DNA of 64,000 bases from Asanoa sp. WMMD1127 (lineage in GTDB: Bacteria > Actinomycetota > Actinomycetes > Mycobacteriales > Micromonosporaceae), in assembly GCF_029626225.1 (NCBI RefSeq), contig NZ_JARUBP010000001.1, positions 4,030,001 through 4,094,000 on the forward strand. Direction: 5' to 3'. Shown piece after piece: positions 1-7,536 of this stretch (position 1 is its first letter; each line of letters begins with the position of its first letter). Below the pieces are notes generated by a model. That model ran no database searches. It saw only the letters and a list, made by a program, of their open reading frames with translations, and was not told the origin of the DNA. Made by a program: the position numbers and the translations under genes.

Positions 1-456
1 ACCGTCGACCACGTAGAGCACGTCGCGGACGACGGTGGCCCGCTTGTAGCGGCGCGCGAGTTCGTCCTGCAGGCCGTGGTGGGTGGTGCAGCGGCGGCCG
101 TCGAGCAGGCCGGCCCGGCCGAGCACGTCGGCGCCGGAGCAGACGCTGGCCACGGTGCCGCCCGCGCGGTGGTGGTCGGCGACCCAGTCGAGCGTCTCGG
201 CGGCGAGGCGGCCGGTGCCGCGCAGGGTCGGCGACCGCCAGCCGGGCACGATCAGCAGGTCGTCGGGGCGAAGGGCGGGCCAAATCGTCTCGGCGTGTAC
301 GGGCAGACCTTGCGCGGTGGGCACCTCGGCGTGCTCGCTGAGGTAGGCCAGCGCGTAGTCGTAACCGAGGTCGCGCGCGGTGGAGAAGACCTGGGCGGGC
401 CCGGCCAGGTCGAGCAGGTGCAGGTCGGGCACCAGCAGGAAGCCGACGGTGGTCAC
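1..456 (-). CDS. GlxA-family transcriptional regulator, N-terminal DJ-1/PfpI part (runs off the window)
   Basis: The reading frame starts at a GTG at 456 (protein begins VTTVGFLLVPDLHLLDLAGP) and is still open at base 1, so about 152 residues are seen. The fold is the DJ-1/PfpI glutamine-amidotransferase-like domain of GlxA/AraC-type regulators: a hydrophobic first strand, the LLDLAGPAQVF segment, and a nucleophile-elbow region VASVCSGADVLGRAGLLDGR with cysteine at the elbow, followed by TTHH, typical of this family. An AraC HTH would be expected beyond the window edge; I cannot see it. The gene follows the isochorismatase-like gene on the same strand with a 10-bp gap, so the two are probably co-transcribed. 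The family assignment is solid; the ligand or target is unknown. Confidence 0.8.
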   Translation of the reverse strand, partial: MTTVGFLLVPDLHLLDLAGPAQVFSTARDLGYDYALAYLSEHAEVPTAQGLPVHAETIWPALRPDDLLIVPGWRSPTLRGTGRLAAETLDWVADHHRAGGTVASVCSGADVLGRAGLLDGRRCTTHHGLQDELARRYKRATVVRDVLYVVDG

Positions 457-466
457 GATCCGGTCA

Positions 467-1063
467 TCATGCCACGAGTGCGGCCCCGAGCACGTCGGCG
501 ACCGTGCGCACGGTGGCGAACCGGCCGTCGAGGACCCGCTCCGTGCGCTCCACGATCGCGTCGACGCCGAGCGTGCGGGGGTCGGCCAGGATCTCGTCGA
601 CGCTCGCGCCGGTGGCGTCGCGGTGGGGGATCGGGAAGGTGAGCGTCGCGTCGGTGACGAACGTGACGGCGTACCCCAGATCGCCGCCGACCCGCGCGGT
701 GGTCTCGACGCACTGCTCGGTCCGGATGCCGGTGACGGTCAGGTCGAAGATCCGCCGCTCGGTGAGGAACTGGCCCGCGTTGGTGGTGGTGAAGACGTTG
801 TGCGAGGTCTTGACCATGGTGGGCTCGCCGGTCCCGGGCACACGGAGGCCGTCGAGGAGGCGGACGTGGCCGTTGACCGGGTCGAAGACTCCGCCGGTGC
901 CGGGCTCGCTGTGCAGCACCCAGATCACGGTGTCACCGGCGGCGCGGAACGCGTCCACGAGCCGGTTGACGTTGTCGACGAAGTCGGGATTGGAGCCGGC
1001 CCGCCAGATTTCGCGTTGCCGGAAGGACTCCTGGGCGTCGATGACGAACAGTGCGCGCTTCAT
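467..1063 (-). CDS. Isochorismatase-family cysteine hydrolase
   Basis: 198 residues, the usual size for the isochorismatase-like hydrolase superfamily. The catalytic triad can be placed by motif: Asp9 in ALFVIDAQ, Lys85 in TMVKTSHNVF and Cys118 in GIRTEQCVETTAR. No signal peptide is present, so it should be cytosolic. It hydrolyses or amidohydrolyses a small molecule; without the flanking motifs of true EntB, nicotinamidase or biuret hydrolase I cannot name the substrate. It lies 10 bp upstream of a GlxA-type regulator gene on the same strand, a pairing common in actinomycetes. It is divergent from the response-regulator/reductase operon starting at 1200. Start is ATG at 1063. Confidence 0.85.
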   Translation of the reverse strand: MKRALFVIDAQESFRQREIWRAGSNPDFVDNVNRLVDAFRAAGDTVIWVLHSEPGTGGVFDPVNGHVRLLDGLRVPGTGEPTMVKTSHNVFTTTNAGQFLTERRIFDLTVTGIRTEQCVETTARVGGDLGYAVTFVTDATLTFPIPHRDATGASVDEILADPRTLGVDAIVERTERVLDGRFATVRTVADVLGAALVA

Positions 1064-1101
1064 GTCCTGATCGTCGCCGCGGCGCGGCCTGTCGCGGAAG
1101 G

Positions 1102-1132
1102 CCGGATCGGGTCCGTGGGCGGACGGATCCGG
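1102..1132. promoter_or_regulatory. Imperfect inverted repeat in a divergent promoter region
   Basis: Between the divergent starts at 1063 and 1200 lies CCGGATC (1102-1108) mirrored by GATCCGG at the end of the element, with GGTCCG/CGGAC inside the arms. It is a candidate operator for either direction. I see no clear -10/-35 pair to tie it to. Confidence 0.25.
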
Positions 1133-1199
1133 TCATTCCCGGGGTGGCGCGATCCACAGGGTGCGGCAGCGCACGCGTGCTGAGTGCTTTCATTGGGGC

Positions 1200-2858
1200 A
1201 TGGCGAATCCGGCGATCCTCACCGTCGACGACGACCTTGCCGTTTCCCGGGCCGTCGCCCGTGACGTCCGCCGTCAATACGGCGAGCGTTACCGGGTCGT
1301 CCGCGCCAACTCCGGGGCCGAGGCGCTCGATGCGCTCAAAGAGATCAAGCTACGTGGTGACCAGGTTGCCGTCCTGCTCGCCGACTTCCGCATGCCCCAC
1401 ATGAACGGCATCGAGTTCCTCGAAGCGGCGATGGACCTGTTCCCGCGCGCGCGGCGGGTGCTGCTCACGGCCTATGCCGACACCGACGCGGCGATCGACG
1501 CCATAAACCGGGTCGATCTCGACCATTACCTGCTCAAGCCCTGGAACCCGCCGGAGGAGAAGCTCTATCCGGTGCTCGACTCGCTGCTCGAGGCCTGGAC
1601 GGCCACGCCCGAGGCGGGCTCCACCGTCACGCGGGTCGTCGGCCACCGCTGGTCGGCCCCCTCCTTCAAGGTCCGCGACTTCCTGGCCCGCAACCTGGTG
1701 CCCTACCGGTGGTACCTGTGTGACGAGCCCGAGGGCGCCCGGCTGCTCGCCGCGGCCGGGGTGACCGAGGCCGACGTGCCGCTGGTCATCACGCCCGAGG
1801 GCAAGTCGCTGGTCCAGCCGTCCGAGTCCGACCTGGCCACCCACGTGGGGCTGTCGACGACCCCGGCCAAGGACTTCTACGACCTGGTGGTGGTCGGCGC
1901 CGGCCCGGCCGGGCTGGGCGCGGCGGTCTACGGCGCCTCCGAGGGGCTGCGCACGCTGCTGGTCGAGCGGCACGCCACCGGCGGCCAGGCGGGCCAGAGC
2001 AGCCGCATCGAAAACTATCTGGGCTTTCCCGACGGGGTGTCCGGGTCGCAGCTCGCCGAGCGGGCGCGGCGGCAGGCGGTGCGGTTCGGCGCCGAGCTGC
2101 TGACCACCCGCGAGGCCACCGAGCTCGACGTGCGTGGGGCGACCCGGGTGCTCAAGTTCGGCGACGGCAGCGAGGTCGCGTCGCACGCGGTCGTGCTGGC
2201 CACCGGCGTCTCCTACCGCATGCTCGACGCGCCGGGCCTGTCCGACTACCGCGGCCGGGGCGTCTTCTACGGCTCGGCGGCCACCGAGGCGCCCAGCTGC
2301 TCCGGGCAGGAGGTCTACATCGTCGGTGGGGCCAACTCCGCGGGTCAGGCGGCGGTCTACTTCTCGCGGTACGCGCGGCAGGTGCACATCCTCGTCCGGG
2401 GCGACGGGCTGACCCGCACGATGTCGCGCTACCTGATCGACCAGATCGAGAGCCACGAGAACATCGACGTGCACTCCTACACCGAGGTCGCCGAGGCTAC
2501 CGGCGACGACCACCTCGAACGGCTGGTGCTGCGCGACACCCGCTCCGGCGAGACGCGGGACGTCGACACGTCCTGGCTGTTCATCTTCATCGGCGCCGAG
2601 CCGCGCACCGACTGGCTCGACGGTGTGGTCACCCGTGACGCGCACGGTTTCGTGATCACCGGGCCTGACCTGATCGCGGGCGGCAACCGCCCCGTCGGCT
2701 GGTCCATGCCACGCGACCCCTACCACCTCGAATGCAGCATCCCTGGCGTGTTCGCCGCGGGCGACGTCCGCTCCGACTCGGTCAAGCGGGTGGCTTCGGC
2801 GGTCGGCGAGGGCGCGATGGCGATCTCCCTGGTGCACCGTTATCTGGAGGCACAATGA
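1200..2858 (+). CDS. Response-regulator receiver domain fused to a thioredoxin-reductase-like flavoprotein
   Basis: 552 residues. Residues 1-130 are a CheY-like receiver: acidic DDD at 10-12, phospho-acceptor Asp62 in LLADFRMP, Thr90 and Lys113 (LLKPW). A linker domain follows, then from about 220 an FAD/NADPH pyridine-nucleotide oxidoreductase: DLVVVGAGPAGLGAAVYGA, GGQAGQSSRIENYLGF, NADPH-site VYIVGGANSAGQAA and a C-terminal GVFAAGDVR. The normal CxxC redox pair of thioredoxin reductase is absent: the matching stretch reads EAPSCSGQEV with one Cys. The enzyme may therefore not reduce thioredoxin in the classical way. ATG 1200 is chosen because the receiver fold begins there. The stop overlaps the next start (ATGA), coupling it to a sensor kinase. 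It may signal redox state (inference). Confidence 0.9.
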   Translation: MANPAILTVDDDLAVSRAVARDVRRQYGERYRVVRANSGAEALDALKEIKLRGDQVAVLLADFRMPHMNGIEFLEAAMDLFPRARRVLLTAYADTDAAIDAINRVDLDHYLLKPWNPPEEKLYPVLDSLLEAWTATPEAGSTVTRVVGHRWSAPSFKVRDFLARNLVPYRWYLCDEPEGARLLAAAGVTEADVPLVITPEGKSLVQPSESDLATHVGLSTTPAKDFYDLVVVGAGPAGLGAAVYGASEGLRTLLVERHATGGQAGQSSRIENYLGFPDGVSGSQLAERARRQAVRFGAELLTTREATELDVRGATRVLKFGDGSEVASHAVVLATGVSYRMLDAPGLSDYRGRGVFYGSAATEAPSCSGQEVYIVGGANSAGQAAVYFSRYARQVHILVRGDGLTRTMSRYLIDQIESHENIDVHSYTEVAEATGDDHLERLVLRDTRSGETRDVDTSWLFIFIGAEPRTDWLDGVVTRDAHGFVITGPDLIAGGNRPVGWSMPRDPYHLECSIPGVFAAGDVRSDSVKRVASAVGEGAMAISLVHRYLEAQ

Positions 2859-4360
2859 GCACCGAACTCGCCGGTCACGCCGAAGGTGACCGGCTCAGCC
2901 CGGCCGAGCTGCGCAAGCTGTTCCTGTTCGAGAAGCTCGACGCCGAGCAGCTCGACTTCCTGGCCAGCCACGGGTCGGTCGAGCACTACCCGGGTGGCGC
3001 CTACGTCTATCGCGAGGGCGAGCAGGCCACCTGCTTCTACGTGCTGCTCAGCGGCACGGTCGCGCTGCGCCGCAGCGTGCGCGGCGACGAGATCGAGGCC
3101 GCCCGCACCGACCAGGTGGGCGCCTACGCCGGGGCCACCCAGGCGTACATCGAGCGGATCCCGCAGATCTACCTCAACAGCATGGTGGCGATCTCCGACG
3201 TCGAGGTCTACCAGCTGCCCGCCAGCGAGCTGGCCGAGGCGCTCAGGGACTGGTTCCCGATGGCGATGCACCTGCTGGAGGGCCTGTTCTTCGGCATGCG
3301 CTCCATGCAGACGGTGGTCAGCGAGCGCGAGCGGCTGCTGGCCCTCGGCTCCCTGTCGGCCGGCCTCACCCACGAGCTCAACAACCCGGCCGCGGCGGCG
3401 GTCCGGGCGACCTCGGTGCTGCGCACACGGGTCACCGGCATGCGCCACAAGTTGGCCATGATCGCCGACGGGCGGGTCGACGGCACGCGCCTGCACGCCC
3501 TGGTCAACCTGCAGGAAGAGGCGATCAAGCGGGCGGCCGGCGCGCCCGAGCTGACCCCGATGCAGACCAGCGACGCCGAGGACGAGGTCGGCGAGTGGCT
3601 CGAGGACCACGACATCACCGGCGCCTGGGACATCGCGCCGACGCTGGTCTCCGGCGCCATCGACACCGAGTGGCTGACCAAGGTGCGCGGTGAGATCGGT
3701 CCGGAAAACTTCGAGAACGCGCTGCGCTGGCTGGTCTACACGCTCGACACCGAGCAGCTGATGACCGAGATCGACGACGCCGTCACCCGGATCTCGTCGC
3801 TGGTCGCGGCGGCCAAGCAATACTCACAGCTCGACCGGGCGCCGCACCAGACGGTCAACGTGCACGAGCTGCTGCACGCCACGCTGGTGATGCTGCACGC
3901 CAAGTTCCCGAAGGGCATCAAGCTGGTCAAGGAATACGACCGGTCGCTGCCCGACATCCCGGCCTACGCGGCGGAGCTCAACCAGGTGTGGACCAACCTG
4001 ATCGACAACGCGATCAGCGCGATGGGGGAGTCCGGCACGCTGACGGTGCGCACGTCCCGCGAGGGCGACAACCTCGTGGTGTCGGTCGGTGACACCGGCC
4101 CAGGCATCCCCAAGGACATCCGGCCCCGCATCTTCGAGCCGTTCTTCACCACCAAGCCGGTGGGCGAGGGCACGGGGCTCGGGCTCGACATCTCCTACCG
4201 GATCGTCGTCAACAAGCACCACGGCGACATCCGGGTCGACTCGAAGCCGGGGGAGACCTGGTTCCACGTCGTGCTGCCGATCGACCCCGACGAGCCGGTC
4301 GAGCCGACGGACCTCGCGGAGCGGGCCGAGGCCGAGGCCGAAGCCACCGGCGCCGCGTGA
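2855..4360 (+). CDS. Cyclic-nucleotide-binding-domain sensor histidine kinase
   Basis: 501 residues and no membrane segment, so a cytosolic kinase. Residues 20-130 form a CRP/FNR-like cNMP-binding domain (FYVLLSGTVALRR, GAYAG). A dimerisation/phospho-acceptor helix follows with H-box LSAGLTHELNNPA (His173), of the HELNNPL class. The C-terminal HATPase has NQVWTNLIDNAISAMG (N box), GDTGPGIP (G1), FEPFFTTK (F box) and GEGTGLGLDIS (G2). It overlaps the receiver-reductase gene before it by ATGA and the HAD gene after it by GTGA, so the three form one translational unit. The kinase most likely phosphorylates the receiver of its upstream neighbour (inference from coupling). The ligand of the cNMP-like domain is unknown. 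Confidence 0.92.
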   Translation: MSTELAGHAEGDRLSPAELRKLFLFEKLDAEQLDFLASHGSVEHYPGGAYVYREGEQATCFYVLLSGTVALRRSVRGDEIEAARTDQVGAYAGATQAYIERIPQIYLNSMVAISDVEVYQLPASELAEALRDWFPMAMHLLEGLFFGMRSMQTVVSERERLLALGSLSAGLTHELNNPAAAAVRATSVLRTRVTGMRHKLAMIADGRVDGTRLHALVNLQEEAIKRAAGAPELTPMQTSDAEDEVGEWLEDHDITGAWDIAPTLVSGAIDTEWLTKVRGEIGPENFENALRWLVYTLDTEQLMTEIDDAVTRISSLVAAAKQYSQLDRAPHQTVNVHELLHATLVMLHAKFPKGIKLVKEYDRSLPDIPAYAAELNQVWTNLIDNAISAMGESGTLTVRTSREGDNLVVSVGDTGPGIPKDIRPRIFEPFFTTKPVGEGTGLGLDISYRIVVNKHHGDIRVDSKPGETWFHVVLPIDPDEPVEPTDLAERAEAEAEATGAA

Positions 4361-5013
4361 GCCACATCCTCTTCGACTTCTTCGGCACGCTGGTCGACTA
4401 CGACGACGGTCATGCCCGCACGCCGGCCCGGTCGGCGGCGATGGCCGGGCTGCCGGTCGACGAGTTCATCGTGCGGTGGGACGCGGTGTGGATGTCGTGG
4501 GAGGCGCGCTGCGCGCCGTCCGGTCGCGAGTTCTCGATGCTGGACGTGGCGTCGTCGTTCCTGCCCCGCGCCACGCCTTCGGAGGTTTCGGCGTTCGTCG
4601 GGGTCTACATCGACGAGTGGAACGCCGGCGTGCGTTATCTGCCGGGGATCGTCGACCTACTGGGCTCGCTGTCTTCCTCCTACCGGCTCGCGGTGGTCTC
4701 CAACACGCACGAGCCCGACCTGGTGCCGGCCCACCTGGCCGCGATGGGCGTCGCGTCGTTCATCTCCACCGTGGTGACCTCGGTCGAGGTGGGGGTGCGC
4801 AAGCCGGCGCCGCTGATCTACGAGGAGGCGCTGGGTCGGCTCGGCGTCGCGGCCTCGTCGGCCGTGTTCGTCGGTGACAACCCGTCGGCGGACTATTTCG
4901 GGCCGCTGGCGGCGGGCATGCGGGCGTTCCTGATCGACCCGGCGGCACGACATGACGCCGTGCCGCCGGCGCACCGGCTGGCCTCGGTTTTCGACCTGCC
5001 GGCCGTCCTCTAG
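4357..5013 (+). CDS. HAD-superfamily hydrolase
   Basis: 218 residues with all four HAD motifs: I, DFFGTLVDYDDG near the N-terminus (nucleophile Asp and general-acid position in DxxGT); II, VVSNTHEPDL; III, the Lys in VGVRKPAPLIYEEAL; IV, FVGDNPSADYFG. A helical cap lies between motifs I and II (residues about 15-90). It is a phosphatase or haloacid-dehalogenase-like enzyme of unknown substrate. The GTG start overlaps the kinase stop (GTGA), making it the third gene of the receiver-reductase/kinase operon. Its 3' end overlaps the convergent synthetase-like gene by 4 bp. Confidence 0.88.
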   Translation: MSHILFDFFGTLVDYDDGHARTPARSAAMAGLPVDEFIVRWDAVWMSWEARCAPSGREFSMLDVASSFLPRATPSEVSAFVGVYIDEWNAGVRYLPGIVDLLGSLSSSYRLAVVSNTHEPDLVPAHLAAMGVASFISTVVTSVEVGVRKPAPLIYEEALGRLGVAASSAVFVGDNPSADYFGPLAAGMRAFLIDPAARHDAVPPAHRLASVFDLPAVL

Positions 5014-6089
5014 GCCGTGCTCCATTCGTGGGCGCTGCCTTCGTGCAGGGCGGCGTAGACGCGGTCACGGATCCCGTTGGCCTCTGTTGTGGACAGTGTG
5101 TGGCTAAGGTCGCGGAGCACGAGGCGGAGCAGGACGTTCTTCTGTCCTTGGCTGAGGCCCATCCGGTGGCGGGCGGATTCGGGCAGGTCGGCCCAGGGCG
5201 TCTCGCTCCTGACCGAGACCTCCTCGACGGCGGTGGCGTCGTCGCCGAGGGCCGCTCTGACCCGGTCGCCGAGCTGTTCGACGTCCTGGTCGTCGGCGAC
5301 CGCGATCGACAGGTCGCGGCTGGTGGCGGGCATGGCCGAGACCGGTTGGTACGGGCTCAGGTCGCGCATCTGACGTGCGATGCGCGGATCGTCGGCCCGC
5401 AACAGGCGGATGTCGTCGATTCCCTTGACCAGCATGGCGATCCGGTCGAGGCCGAGGCCCATGGCGAGGCCCGTCCGGTGGTCGTCGCGCAGCACCTCGG
5501 GGTGGGCGAGGCCACACTCACCGATCTCGACGCCGTCGACGTAGATCTCGCGTCCGTCCAGTGTGTAGGGATGGGCGCTCTTGGGCGTGTCGATCCGCCG
5601 CCCCGGCAGCACGGCGTGGACCACTGTGTCGATCATCGCTTGCAGGTCGGCGACGGTCAGTCGCCGGTCGGTGCTGACCCGCCAGAGGTCGAGCTGGTGG
5701 GGCTCGCCGACGTGCTGGCGGTCGATCGCGTCGCGGCGGTAGCACATGCCGGGGACGCTGAGCAGGATGTCTGTTTCTTGGAGACCGTCCAGCAGCCTGG
5801 GTATCCGGGCGGTGGTGTGCGACCGCAGCATCCGCTCGGCGTCGACGTAACGGCTGTAGCGGCGGTCCCGGGTGACAGCAGCGCTCTCGTACCGCAGCCG
5901 GTCGTAGTTGTCGGCGACGCTGACGACGCGCGGCCCCGGATCGCGCCGGACCGGGATCTCCCAGCGCGCCGCCAATGCGGCCTCGATGTCGGCGACGACG
6001 TGTTGGATCGCGTGCTCACCGGCGGCGGGGTCGGTGAGGTCGCGACGGGCCAGGGCGGCATCGAGTTGGGCAGGGGTCAGGTAGGACAT
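5010..6089 (-). CDS. Stand-alone phenylalanyl-tRNA synthetase-like protein with C-terminal anticodon-binding (FDX-ACB) domain
   Basis: 359 residues from the ATG at 6089 (MSYLTPAQLDAALARRDL). The core is a class II synthetase fold of the PheS type: motif 2 region YRRDAIDRQHVGEPHQLDLW and motif 3 GLAMGLGLDRIAMLVKGIDDIRL. From about residue 265 comes a ferredoxin-fold anticodon-binding domain (YQPVSAMPATSRDLSIAVADD), normally found at the end of bacterial PheT. PheS core plus FDX-ACB in one chain is the plan of mitochondrial monomeric PheRS, not of the usual bacterial heterotetramer. The long N-terminal coiled coil of normal PheS is missing. It could be a second PheRS, a resistance paralogue or an amide-forming synthetase-like enzyme. 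A terminator hairpin sits between its promoter and start, so it is probably attenuation-controlled. Confidence 0.85.
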   Translation of the reverse strand: MSYLTPAQLDAALARRDLTDPAAGEHAIQHVVADIEAALAARWEIPVRRDPGPRVVSVADNYDRLRYESAAVTRDRRYSRYVDAERMLRSHTTARIPRLLDGLQETDILLSVPGMCYRRDAIDRQHVGEPHQLDLWRVSTDRRLTVADLQAMIDTVVHAVLPGRRIDTPKSAHPYTLDGREIYVDGVEIGECGLAHPEVLRDDHRTGLAMGLGLDRIAMLVKGIDDIRLLRADDPRIARQMRDLSPYQPVSAMPATSRDLSIAVADDQDVEQLGDRVRAALGDDATAVEEVSVRSETPWADLPESARHRMGLSQGQKNVLLRLVLRDLSHTLSTTEANGIRDRVYAALHEGSAHEWSTA

Positions 6090-6126
6090 GGCAGTGCTCC
6101 TCACGGGTTTCGGGCGGACGATGCGA

Positions 6127-6160
6127 CGAAAAACCCCCGGCGTAGGCCGGGGGTTCTTCG
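6127..6160 (-). terminator. Intrinsic terminator/attenuator hairpin upstream of the synthetase-like gene
   Basis: On the minus strand the arms CGAAGAACCCCCGGC and GCCGGGGGTTTTTCG pair (one mismatch) around a 4-nt loop, and the T-run lies in the 3' arm and tail. It lies 38 bp upstream of the ATG at 6089 and 33 nt downstream of a short leader ORF, exactly where an attenuator belongs. It could also simply end transcription from upstream, but its place inside the leader argues for attenuation. Confidence 0.75.
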
Positions 6161-6192
6161 TGGTCGTCCGCACCCGCAAGGGGCGATCGAAA

Positions 6193-6258
6193 TCAGCGCA
6201 CGACGCTCAACCCACCGGTCTCCCGGGGGCGGCTAAATCGCATCACGCGCGGTCGCAT
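6193..6258 (-). CDS. Putative 21-residue leader peptide of the synthetase-like gene
   Basis: Protein MRPRVMRFSRPRETGGLSVVR, stop TGA at 6193-6195. The ATG at 6258 follows the -10 hexamer TACACT (6265-6270) by six nucleotides with no Shine-Dalgarno sequence, the pattern of a leaderless transcript. The ORF ends 33 nt before the terminator hairpin at 6127-6160. It carries one Phe codon (a TTT, rare in this genome) and no run of regulatory codons, so classic Phe attenuation is plausible but not proven. Which amino acid or drug it senses is unknown. Confidence 0.5.
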   Translation of the reverse strand: MRPRVMRFSRPRETGGLSVVR

Positions 6259-6264
6259 GCCACC

Positions 6265-6270
6265 AGTGTA
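6265..6270 (-). promoter_or_regulatory. -10 element TACACT of the leader transcript
   Basis: TACACT fits TANNNT and lies 6 nt before the leader ATG. No good -35 is seen at 16-19 nt further upstream. Confidence 0.5.
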
Positions 6271-6341
6271 TGCCGAACCGCAATCCCTTTGCCGGGTCAC
6301 GGCTTTGACCGGTCTGGGTCGGTCCGGCCGGCCGTGGTTGG

Positions 6342-6947
6342 TCAGGCCGCGGCGCGGATCGCGGCTTCGACCCGGCGGCGGAGGTCGTCGACCTCGAAGC
6401 CGGCCTCGGTCAGCACCATCACCCCTAGGCCCTCGCCTTCGCGGAGCACGCCGAGCAGGACGTGCTCGGTGCCGATGTAGCGGTGCTTGAGCCGGAGCGC
6501 CTCGCGCAGGGACAGCTCGAGAGCCTTCTTCGCGCGGGGCGAGAACGGGCCGCCGGTCATCGGGCGGCGGCGGCGCAGGCCGAACAGGCCGCGGGAGTGT
6601 GGGCGGGCCGGGGGTCGCAGCGCGCCTTCGCCGAAGGCTGCTTCGACCTTTCGGCGCACCGCTTCCAGGTCGATCCCGATCTGCCGCAGGGCCTCCGCGT
6701 CGGCGTCGCTCAGGGCGCGCGATCCCGACCCGACATGCGCCTCGATGCGAGCGCGCAGGTCGTCGGCGGTCACGCCGGCCTCGCGCAGGACGCGCCCGGC
6801 CACTCCGCCGCCGCCGCCCTCCGGCGTGTCGTCGAGCATCGCGAGCAGCAGGTGCTCGGTGCCGACCTTCTCGTGCCCCAACGTGCGCGACTCGGCCACG
6901 GCGCCCTTGACCACTGCCCGCGCCCGATCGGTGAACCGCTCGAACAT
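6342..6947 (-). CDS. Stand-alone double Clp-N domain protein
   Basis: 201 residues from the ATG at 6947 (MFERFTDRARAVVKGAVAES). It contains two Clp-N repeat motifs, each with the GTEHLLLAMLDD / GTEHVLLGVLREGEG signature (residues about 1-80 and 135-200), and no AAA ATPase module. It resembles the N-domain of ClpC cut away from its unfoldase. Such proteins may act as adaptors or decoys for ClpC/ClpP (inference). The start overlaps the stop of the small HTH gene upstream by one base (TGATG), so the two are coupled and read from the strong promoter at 7190-7218. Confidence 0.85.
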   Translation of the reverse strand: MFERFTDRARAVVKGAVAESRTLGHEKVGTEHLLLAMLDDTPEGGGGGVAGRVLREAGVTADDLRARIEAHVGSGSRALSDADAEALRQIGIDLEAVRRKVEAAFGEGALRPPARPHSRGLFGLRRRRPMTGGPFSPRAKKALELSLREALRLKHRYIGTEHVLLGVLREGEGLGVMVLTEAGFEVDDLRRRVEAAIRAAA

Positions 6948-7183
6948 CACGCCTCCTGTGACGGACGCACGACCGGACGCCCGGCGTGCTTCTTGTGTAC
7001 GGCCTGCCGACTCACCTCGAGCGCGGCGGCGATGTCCTGCCACGACCACCCCTGCGCCCGCGCGTTGTCGACCTGCACCGTCTCCAGGCTTTCGAGAAGG
7101 CGGCGCAGCGCCAACACCGCACGCAGACCGACCTTTGGATCGGTGCTGCTGGCGGCCGCGGCGAGGTCCACTGCCTGAGTCAT
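6947..7183 (-). CDS. Small helix-turn-helix protein in the Clp-N operon
   Basis: 78 residues. The C-terminal half (QGWSWQDIAAALEVSRQAVHKKHAG) is a clear helix-turn-helix of the sigma-70 region-4/homeodomain-like kind; the N-terminal half is helical. It is the first gene of a two-gene operon with the double Clp-N protein. The ATG at 7183 follows TAGATT by six nucleotides with no Shine-Dalgarno sequence, so the mRNA is probably leaderless. Inverted repeats overlapping the promoter suggest autoregulation (inference). Confidence 0.85.
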   Translation of the reverse strand: MTQAVDLAAAASSTDPKVGLRAVLALRRLLESLETVQVDNARAQGWSWQDIAAALEVSRQAVHKKHAGRPVVRPSQEA

Positions 7184-7189
7184 GCCGTC

Positions 7190-7218
7190 AATCTACGTTG
7201 ACATTCGTCGGTTGTCAA
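7190..7218 (-). promoter_or_regulatory. Near-consensus sigma-70 promoter with overlapping inverted repeats
   Basis: On the minus strand: TTGACA (7213-7218), a 17-nt spacer and TAGATT (7190-7195), then six bases to the ATG at 7183. Two inverted repeats overlap it: GTTGACA/TGTCAAC with a 9-nt spacer and GTCAAC-TCCG-GTTGAC, together spanning about 7197-7229. They are good operator candidates for the HTH protein. Confidence 0.8.
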
Positions 7219-7235
7219 CTCCGGTTGACGGCGCG

Positions 7236-7536
7236 GCTCGGACGGTCGACGTGGTGACGACGACCGGAGGGGAGGTCGGACGGCGAGGTCGCGGACTTGC
7301 GCGGTCGCGAAGCGGCGCGGGCGGCCGAGGTAGGGGCGCAGGGGAGGTTCCTGCGGTTGTGGCCTCGCTCCCGGGGAATGGGGGCTTTTCCGCGCGGCGG
7401 ACGGCGACTTGTCAGCGGTCCTCGCCTCGATGCCGCTGCGGGTGTGGCGGCACGACACCGTCACGCCGTTGTCGCCGTACCCGAGTGCCCAGCTCGATCG
7501 GCCTGCCTGCCGAATACGGCGACTGCTTGGTCGGTT
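7236..7536. other. Intergenic stretch with no recognised feature
   Basis: About 300 bp between the Clp-N operon promoter and the end of the ArsR-AHSA1 gene. Open frames here have poor codon bias and no family likeness. I see no hairpin followed by a T-run. Confidence 0.5.
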
